Shown piece after piece: positions 49,663-54,337 of a stretch of 54,337 nt of DNA. Source of the stretch: CAZJLP01 sp964546955 (lineage in GTDB: Bacteria > Verrucomicrobiota > Verrucomicrobiia > Opitutales > Opitutaceae). Where the stretch lies: contig CAZJLP010000037.1 of NCBI GenBank assembly GCA_964546955.1, forward strand, positions 1-54,337, read 5' to 3'. The notes under the pieces are model-generated. The model was not told where the DNA came from and searched no databases. It was given only the letters and a program-made list of their open reading frames with translations. The position numbers were made by a program, and so were the translations under genes. Positions within the stretch are counted from its first letter, which is position 1. Every line of letters begins with the position of its first letter.

Positions 49663-50414
49663 CCTGCATGCGAAAGCGAAATTCGCTTCTCTGGCCCACT
49701 GTCGCCATCCCGGCCGTCGCGATTTTCATCGCCGTCTGGCAGCGCCGCGAACTTGTGGCACTCCAAGAGGAAATCGCCGCGACGCGCGCCAGCCTTGAGG
49801 GGCCGCAATTCCCTCGCGGCAAGGCACATGGCAACGCAAGTGCGAAAGAGCTCCCTAAAGGGCGGAATGACGCCAGTCCGCTCACCGTGCCGTTCGAGTT
49901 CACAGCGATGCTTAAGAATAAAAAAGAGCCGCTTTATCAGTTCACCGTCCCTCCGTCCTCACAGCCCTCCAAGTGGCTGGCCATGGGCGAAGTTTTCGAA
50001 GGCTTTACGGTGGCCAGCTTCGACCCGTCCACCTCTCGATTGTCGCTTCGTTCTGCCGACGGACGAGTGGTTGAATTGCCGCTGAAACCCGACTCTCGCC
50101 CGAAGCCTGGTGGACCGATGAATGAAATTTCAATCGACGTGGTCGACGACGGTCGCGTGCGGATGGGAGGCCAGTACGGTTCGGCCGACACGGTCGTCGA
50201 CCGAGCCCGTAGCGTAACGCTAAATGGCGCGCCCCTCCGGATGATCTACACGATGCACAACTCCGGAAGAAAGGGCTCCGGTGGCAGCGAAGCGATGCGG
50301 GTGATCCGGGAGGGGATGAAGAAAGCGAATATTCGGGTGAAGGAGACACGCTTGGATGAATGCGCGGTCTGCACGCAACGGTCCGGGTGCGCCGTCGTGT
50401 CCGTCGGGAGGTAG
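49659..50414 (+). CDS. Membrane-anchored periplasmic protein, partner of the sigma-TonB fusion
   Basis: A 251-residue protein: a membrane anchor (LLWPTVAIPAVAIFIAVW), a short coiled segment, a beta-rich middle (about 80-145) resembling the PulC/PilP-type domain (WLAMGEVFEGFTVASFDPST, LSLRSADGRVVELPLKPD), and a C-terminal alpha/beta region (about 150-235) resembling the ExbD/TolR periplasmic fold (EISIDVVDDGRVRMGG, then a helix EAMRVIREGMKKANIRVKE). The final CAVCTQRSGC has four Cys positions in CxxC...C form. Its ATG overlaps the fusion gene's stop. Family assignments are from motif shape only and are uncertain; a role in sensing or transmitting a periplasmic signal with the fusion is inferred. 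Confidence 0.6.
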   Translation: MTCMRKRNSLLWPTVAIPAVAIFIAVWQRRELVALQEEIAATRASLEGPQFPRGKAHGNASAKELPKGRNDASPLTVPFEFTAMLKNKKEPLYQFTVPPSSQPSKWLAMGEVFEGFTVASFDPSTSRLSLRSADGRVVELPLKPDSRPKPGGPMNEISIDVVDDGRVRMGGQYGSADTVVDRARSVTLNGAPLRMIYTMHNSGRKGSGGSEAMRVIREGMKKANIRVKETRLDECAVCTQRSGCAVVSVGR

Positions 50415-50933
50415 GGGATGAATAGTTCAGTTCCTGCGGCTGGAGTCGGAAGAAGGTTGCTCCGGTTCTGCAAAGCACGTCGGATTTTCGCAAGACGTGG
50501 CAGCCACGGCAAAAGGGGGAACACGCCGGAGCTCCGTGCGCGTTCGTCCTTTTATAGGTATAAAAATAAGCACATCAACGGCTTCTGAAAGCAAACACAC
50601 ACACGACGTTGACCCGTTTATGACCAGTTGGAGCCTGCGCTACCGCGAGCGGCTGCGCTCCGGCTTCAGTCACCTGGACAACCAGCGTCTTCTGGGCGGA
50701 AGCACTGCGCCGACTCCCCGGGCAGACCGATCGTGCGTGTGCTTTTTTTGTTAAATGGCGGACGGCGCCACTTGGGGGCTTGCCAATCGTTGGCAGCAGG
50801 ATACCAGTTCGCTATCGTAAGAATGCCGTTCAGCTCCTCCCCTTGCTTGGCTCCCGCCTTTCTCCAGTACGGCTCATGTTGCCACCTGTTGGCGCCTCAG
50901 GGGGTTCTCCGGTAGACACGTTTCGAACTCCAC
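50415..50933. other. Gene-free spacer
   Basis: A 519-bp stretch with no supported gene. An 85-residue plus-strand frame at 50497-50754 has no recognisable features. TTTTATAGGTATAAAAATAAG at about 50550-50570 is an AT-rich island that could be a promoter, but no gene starts close behind it. Confidence 0.4.
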
Positions 50934-51536
50934 ATGATGGCAAGTAATTCCCCTGTGCCGTATTATCTGAGCGTGAAAACACGAGCGATGGTTCTAGTTG
51001 GTTTCGCCCTCGGCTGCCTGACTGCGGCGCGGGCCGAGGAATCCACTGAGTCGATCTCCTTTGCGATGGGGCGCCCTATTCCCAAGTTGGAATCCCTGCC
51101 AGAGCCGGTCCAACTCGCTATCAAAAAGAAAGCAGGCAAGCGGCATGTTGCTCGTGTGGTGCGCGAAAAGTTAGGCGATGTGCCCGCGTTTCGAGTTTCT
51201 TTCCGCGAAAAAGGGCGGGACCCCGTCATCTACGTCGCCGACGACGGGGCTTTGCTCAGCCCGGAAGAGGTTCGGCCGAGTCTCGTGCGAACCCTATTCG
51301 GCACCCGATTCGAAGATACACCGAGCGAAGTGCAGAACGCCATACGGCATCGGATTGGCGAGGGGAAGATTGTGAAGATTGAAAAGGAAAAGCGCGACGA
51401 GGCCGTCTGCTACCGCGTCGAATTCTCTACCGCCCGCCGCCAAGCCGGCATGCTGGTCATTGCAGATTCTGGTGAGGTGTTGGCGGAACAAAGAGGCGCC
51501 ATTTCCTCGACTCGCGCGACGGCGTCCAGTGAGTAA
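50934..51536 (+). CDS. Secreted protein with two PepSY-like domains
   Basis: A 200-residue exported protein. The signal region is VKTRAMVLVGFALGCLTAARA, and a GTG at 50976 (residue 15) is an equally likely start. Two similar repeats follow: LPEPVQLAIKKKAGKRHVAR ... FRVSFREKGRD ... IYVADDGALL (about 55-110) and TPSEVQNAIRHRIGEGKIVK ... YRVEFSTARRQ ... VIADSGEVL (about 127-185). This is the PepSY-like / putative beta-lactamase-inhibitor-like pattern (P.v..ai....g...i..v.......Y.v.......i.v..dG.l). Such proteins act in the periplasm; the ligand is unknown. It has no operon partners. Confidence 0.72.
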   Translation: MMASNSPVPYYLSVKTRAMVLVGFALGCLTAARAEESTESISFAMGRPIPKLESLPEPVQLAIKKKAGKRHVARVVREKLGDVPAFRVSFREKGRDPVIYVADDGALLSPEEVRPSLVRTLFGTRFEDTPSEVQNAIRHRIGEGKIVKIEKEKRDEAVCYRVEFSTARRQAGMLVIADSGEVLAEQRGAISSTRATASSE

Positions 51537-51680
51537 CGACGCGCGTGACCCCAGGCCATTCGATTCCCGGCCCGCGTTGAAGCCTACCCGTCTGAACGCG
51601 GGAACGCCCCTGCGCCCCCCAGTGCCTCGACGACTCTGATTCTACTTGCCTGTCTCTTTTCTCCCGTCTCTTCCAGCGAG

Positions 51681-51944
51681 TTAGGTAGTCGGGGCTAATG
51701 CTTTCATTTCAAGCACCAGTTCTGCAATCCGAGTCGGCGCGATGTCCGATGGCAGGGGGATCGCTATCGCTCCGTCCTCGACGATTTCGTGCAGCGCGAT
51801 GTGCGAACCTTCGGAGCGCAATTGAAATGTTCGTTCGTTCGCCTCGATGACTGCAATCCACCCGCCCCTAGGCAAATGTTCGATGGTCACCGGTATGTAG
51901 TGGGGGCGGAGGACAGCAAGAATTTGTCGAAGATCGGGAGACAT
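51681..51944 (-). CDS. Small hypothetical protein
   Basis: An 87-residue protein, unrecognised: SPDLRQILAVLRPHYIPVTI, then WIAVIEANERTFQLRSEGSH, IALHEIVEDGAIAIPLPSDI and a C-terminal helix RIAELVLEMKAL. The alternating strand/helix pattern and absence of low-complexity sequence suggest a real globular protein with no signal peptide. It is divergent from the weak frame at 51950. Function unknown. Confidence 0.55.
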   Translation of the reverse strand: MSPDLRQILAVLRPHYIPVTIEHLPRGGWIAVIEANERTFQLRSEGSHIALHEIVEDGAIAIPLPSDIAPTRIAELVLEMKALAPTT

Positions 51945-51949
51945 AGACG

Positions 51950-52282
51950 GTGGAAGTTACGAGTTATTACCAAGAGACGCGCCATAGACCTCCAATCGGC
52001 TATCTGGTGACAGACGAAATCCGCGTATTGCCGTTCGCTCGGAAGTGTTGGGCAACTTTGCTGCGATCGCTCTCCAGGCGGCCACGTGGCACTGTCCAAC
52101 TTGCTTTCACAGGAGCACCGCAGACTCGATCAACTACGCTCATTGATGTGGGTCTCTTTCAAAGATCCGGTGAGCCGCTCTGGGGGAATTCGCCTACCGG
52201 AGCGCGGGTGTTTTCCCAGGTTGTTTACGAACTTATCCTAGCGGCTAGAAATCGTGTGCTGGCTACTACAGATGCGGTTTAG
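51950..52282 (+). CDS. Doubtful hypothetical protein
   Basis: A 110-residue frame starting at GTG 51950, opening VEVTSYYQETRHRPPIGYLV and ending VVYELILAARNRVLATTDAV. It has no recognised domain, signal peptide or paralogue in the window, and third-position GC looks lower than in neighbouring genes. It might instead be a decayed gene or non-coding. Confidence 0.25.
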   Translation: MEVTSYYQETRHRPPIGYLVTDEIRVLPFARKCWATLLRSLSRRPRGTVQLAFTGAPQTRSTTLIDVGLFQRSGEPLWGNSPTGARVFSQVVYELILAARNRVLATTDAV

Positions 52283-52570
52283 GATTCCGATATCCGAAGC
52301 AAGGTTCCGCGCGTTTATTTCCGAACGACGATTCACCGATTCACATGCAAGAGGCAAATTTCACCAGGGCAGGGGAGAGGGTTTTCCGTCACGCACCGAG
52401 TAGGCAGGTCGTTGCGAGCGGAAGCGGTGAGGTTCAGTCGCACGATCATCATGCTCGTGCCCCTCATGAAGGTTTACAGGGAATCTTTTTCGCCACCGTC
52501 GGCGCGACAGTGGTGTGTTTGTCAGGTATGGCGGGCCTTGTTTTCAGCGGATAACTCAACCCTCAAACTC

Positions 52571-52867
52571 ATGTTCTACTTCCGTGTCTCCGTGACTCCG
52601 TGTGTTATTTCCGACGACGCCGACACGGGCGGCCCGGCGACGTTTCATGTCCTTTCCTCCGCTCCCACGTTGGACGATGCCGCACTTCACGTGGTCAGTG
52701 GACTGTTTGTGGAAAACGGCTCGATTTCAAAAATTGACGAATGCCGCGCTATCGAACGAACCGATCCTTGGTTGAAACGCATGTTCTCGAGCGACCTTTT
52801 GGCTAAGGCGAAAAAAGACGGATTTGTGGTTGTTCCCGCCCTGGTCGAAGTGGGAGCGGGGCGCTGA
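52571..52867 (+). CDS. Small hypothetical protein, MFYFR family (copy 3)
   Basis: A 98-residue protein opening MFYFRVSVTPCVISDDADTG, matching the start MFYFRLLVTP of the protein at 2588-2962. A helix (TLDDAALHVVSGLFVENGSI) and a final helix-strand (SDLLAKAKKDGFVVVPALVE) match the layout of both other copies. No signal peptide. The ATG at 52571 is fixed by the shared N-terminus; the in-frame extension to 52412 is unrelated. Function unknown. Confidence 0.65.
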   Translation: MFYFRVSVTPCVISDDADTGGPATFHVLSSAPTLDDAALHVVSGLFVENGSISKIDECRAIERTDPWLKRMFSSDLLAKAKKDGFVVVPALVEVGAGR

Positions 52868-52982
52868 ACTATTTGCCCCCGACTTCCGCCCTGAGCGATG
52901 TGACGTGCTCGTCTTCCCTTTTTTCGCACAAGGCGGCAATAGCTGCAGTGCCGGCAATGCCAGCCATAGGCTTAGCGAAGGC

Positions 52983-53057
52983 TGGCGCCCCCACGGGGAA
53001 TCGAACCCCGCTTTGAAGATTGAGAATCTCCTGTCCTAACCGATAGACGATGAGGGC
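52983..53057 (-). tRNA. tRNA-Glu(CTC)
   Basis: Reading the minus strand gives a complete cloverleaf: acceptor GCCCTCA paired with TGGGGGC; D arm containing GTCTATCGGTTAGGAC; anticodon stem GGAGA/TCTTC with loop TTCTCAA (anticodon CTC, codon GAG); T arm CGGGG-TTCGATT-CCCCG; discriminator G and an encoded CCA (52983-52985). Identity Glu follows from the anticodon and from the TCGTCTAnCGGTTAGGAC D-arm typical of bacterial tRNA-Glu. Confidence 0.95.
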
Positions 53058-53695
53058 GTGTGCCGGAAGGGGAGATCGTTGGCGGTTTTGCGCTGGTGTC
53101 AACACGAGGTATCGCGCTTGCGCGGGCCGGCCTACACAGGCGCTTCTGGTCCTCTCGCCGCAACAGAATAGCTTCGAGTAATCCATGCATCTAAGCCGGT
53201 GCTTCATTAGACCGTATCGCAAGAGAAGTGGCGTGTACTCCGTTTGGAGGACTTGCTGAACGGCTTCAGTAACAGATCGTTTCGGCGCGAGCCATGGGCG
53301 TTGACACGTGTCCTGGTCTGCTTAGCAAAGCGGCCATACCCCATGAATCGCTCGGTTAACCCACCGGTCGCTTCCGTTCGCGTTTACGTATTTTGCGGAG
53401 GCATTTGTCATTGCCGCGCGTCCAGGCTGCGCGGTCCTGCCATCGGCTTTCCCTTTGACGGGGCAAAGACGGATTCGACCTCCCCTGGCGACGGTAATCT
53501 AAGGCGGCGTCCGCTTCCTGCGTGCGCCGAGCTTCCTTTCGGGTTCGTTATGATGATTTGACCGCTGACGCGCCACTCCGAGCGGCGCTTTCCGCGGTTT
53601 TTCCGCCCATCCCGCGGACATTCCCCCGCGATTCGCGCGTTAACCCACAACATGTATTCAGTGCTTTGTTACAACGATCGGATTTGGATTCTGCT
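53058..53695. other. Gene-free spacer between tRNA-Glu and the dehydrogenase gene
   Basis: These 638 bp contain no supported protein gene; a 105-residue plus-strand frame at 53244-53561 has no recognisable features. As the tRNA is on the minus strand, the right part of this region must contain its promoter, which I cannot place. I see no integrase gene or repeated tRNA 3' end that would indicate an integrated element. Confidence 0.4.
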
Positions 53696-54337
53696 ATGAA
53701 ACGTCTTCACACACCCCTCGCGGCGCGTTCCCTCTTTCGAGAGATCAGCGCTTTGTTTGCTTCCGCCCTGCTCGGGACCTTCGCGCCGACCATCCAGGCG
53801 GCGTCGCTGCCCTCCGGCTTCACCGAAACGCGCGTGGCGACTGGGATTGCCGGTCCGAGCGCCATGGAAATTTCGCCCGATGGGCGCATCTTTATCTGCG
53901 AAGAGGGCGGACGCCTTCGTGTCGTGAAAAATAACGCGCTGCTCTCGGCGCCGTTCCTGACCGTCTCGACCAACACGGAGGGCGAGCGCGGATTGCTGGG
54001 CGTCGCCTTCGATCCCGCATTTTCCTCGAACCGTTACGTCTACGTCTACTACACCTCGACCTCGGGCGGCATTCACAACCGGGTCAGCCGCTTCCGCGCC
54101 AGTTCGAGCAACCCTGACCTCGTGGAATCAGGCAGCGAGCAGGTTCTTCTGAACCTCCCCGGCGTCGGTTCGGCTATCTTTCACAATGGTGGTGCGATCC
54201 ACTTTGGGCCGGACGGGAAGCTTTACATTGCCGTCGGCGACCACAAGACCAACGCCAACGCTCAGTCTCTCACCTCGACCTTCGGCAAGATCCTTCGCAT
54301 CAATGCCGACGGCTCCATCCCCACGGCCAATCCGCAC
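53696..54337 (+). CDS. PQQ-type (GSDH-like) sugar dehydrogenase, N-terminal part, cut by window end
   Basis: The first 214 residues of an exported protein whose frame is still open at the window end. A signal peptide (SALFASALLGTFAPTIQAAS) is followed by the start of a glucose/sorbosone dehydrogenase beta-propeller: ATGIAGPSAMEISPDGRIFI, CEEGGRLRVVKNN, GERGLLGVAFDPAF, RYVYVYYTSTSG, then FHNGGAIHFGPDGKLYIAVG and GKILRINADGSIP. The GGAIHFGPDG segment, with the conserved His, is the hallmark of this family. It oxidises sugars or alcohols with PQQ in the periplasm; the substrate cannot be deduced here. In many Verrucomicrobia such domains are part of larger multidomain proteins, so the full length is unknown. 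Confidence 0.9.
   Translation, partial: MKRLHTPLAARSLFREISALFASALLGTFAPTIQAASLPSGFTETRVATGIAGPSAMEISPDGRIFICEEGGRLRVVKNNALLSAPFLTVSTNTEGERGLLGVAFDPAFSSNRYVYVYYTSTSGGIHNRVSRFRASSSNPDLVESGSEQVLLNLPGVGSAIFHNGGAIHFGPDGKLYIAVGDHKTNANAQSLTSTFGKILRINADGSIPTANPH

Noticed and set aside
50497..50754. 85-residue plus-strand frame in the spacer before the PepSY-like gene
   Set aside because: Low-complexity Ser/Arg content, no motif and no link to neighbours.
52345..52554. 69-residue frame with a hydrophobic C-terminus
   Set aside because: Could be a tiny membrane protein, but only one hydrophobic run (FFATVGATVVCLSGMAGLVF) supports it, with no ribosome binding site or conserved neighbour.
53058..53695. 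Possible integration site at tRNA-Glu
   Set aside because: No integrase gene, no repeat of the tRNA 3' end and no compositional break were seen.
1..54337. CRISPR array, rRNA genes or classical insertion sequences
   Set aside because: No regularly spaced direct repeats, no rRNA-like stretches and no terminal inverted repeats around a transposase were found by reading; the only transposase-like gene is the RAYT.

Overview
The window reads as one contiguous stretch of a GC-rich Gram-negative chromosome. Several traits point to Verrucomicrobiota, probably Opitutaceae: an ECF sigma factor fused to a membrane and TonB C-terminal domain, a REP-associated transposase, a DUF2934 protein, many outer-membrane and periplasmic proteins, and very few clear Shine-Dalgarno sites. 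This assignment is inference; there is no rRNA here to confirm it. The one RNA gene found is tRNA-Glu(CTC) near the right end.

Layout. 0.2-10.8 kb: a receiver-PAS-histidine kinase, a CBS-pair protein, an S8 protease (minus) facing a small gene for a stand-alone propeptide-like domain (plus), an AI-2E/PerM-family membrane protein, a double PRC-barrel protein, a secreted esterase-fold protein with degenerate active-site motifs, and two unrecognised genes. 11.3-16.2 kb: a signalling island with a soluble NarX-type kinase and NarL-type regulator in one operon, a single-domain receiver, a DUF2934 protein, a decayed receiver pseudogene and a PAS histidine kinase. 16.3-40.6 kb: a metal-resistance island. 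It holds a P1B Cu+ ATPase with two CxxC metal-binding modules, an ECF sigma factor with a Cys-rich tail, a czcCBA-like operon with an abnormally short adaptor and small Cys-rich secreted proteins, a minus-strand operon (small secreted Cys protein, TonB-dependent receptor, His-rich beta-propeller, TlpA-like thioredoxin), a Y-X-H operon resembling cnrYXH (membrane anti-sigma, periplasmic sensor, ECF sigma), and a divergent cus-like operon (YHS proteins, CusC, CusB, a long CusA) followed by a second beta-propeller. 40.7-45.3 kb: a second signalling island with four stand-alone receivers and a receiver-PAS-kinase. 45.8-54.3 kb: a phospholipase-D/cardiolipin synthase-type protein, a RAYT transposase, a sigma-TonB fusion with an overlapping periplasmic partner gene, a PepSY-like secreted protein, small hypothetical genes, tRNA-Glu and the start of a PQQ-type sugar dehydrogenase cut by the window end.

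How the parts fit. The metal island carries two heavy-metal RND pumps: a Zn/Co/Cd-type (DFG...D motif in TM4) and a Cu/Ag-type with all three substrate methionines. Each lies beside an ECF sigma gene with Cys/His sensing features. The YXH operon and the cus operon share a 107-bp divergent spacer that contains two mirror-image promoters with identical -35-like and -10-like elements and identical 15-nt spacing. This strongly suggests that one sigma factor fires both arms.

The best candidates for undescribed biology are: (1) a pair of sialidase-annotated beta-propellers sharing CECC and DACP motifs inside the metal island, one in an operon with a TonB receptor and a thioredoxin; (2) the symmetric ECF promoter pair; (3) the S8 protease and its divergently encoded orphan propeptide; (4) the sigma-TonB fusion with its overlapping partner gene; (5) a dispersed family of three small proteins that begin MFYFR/MIYLH.
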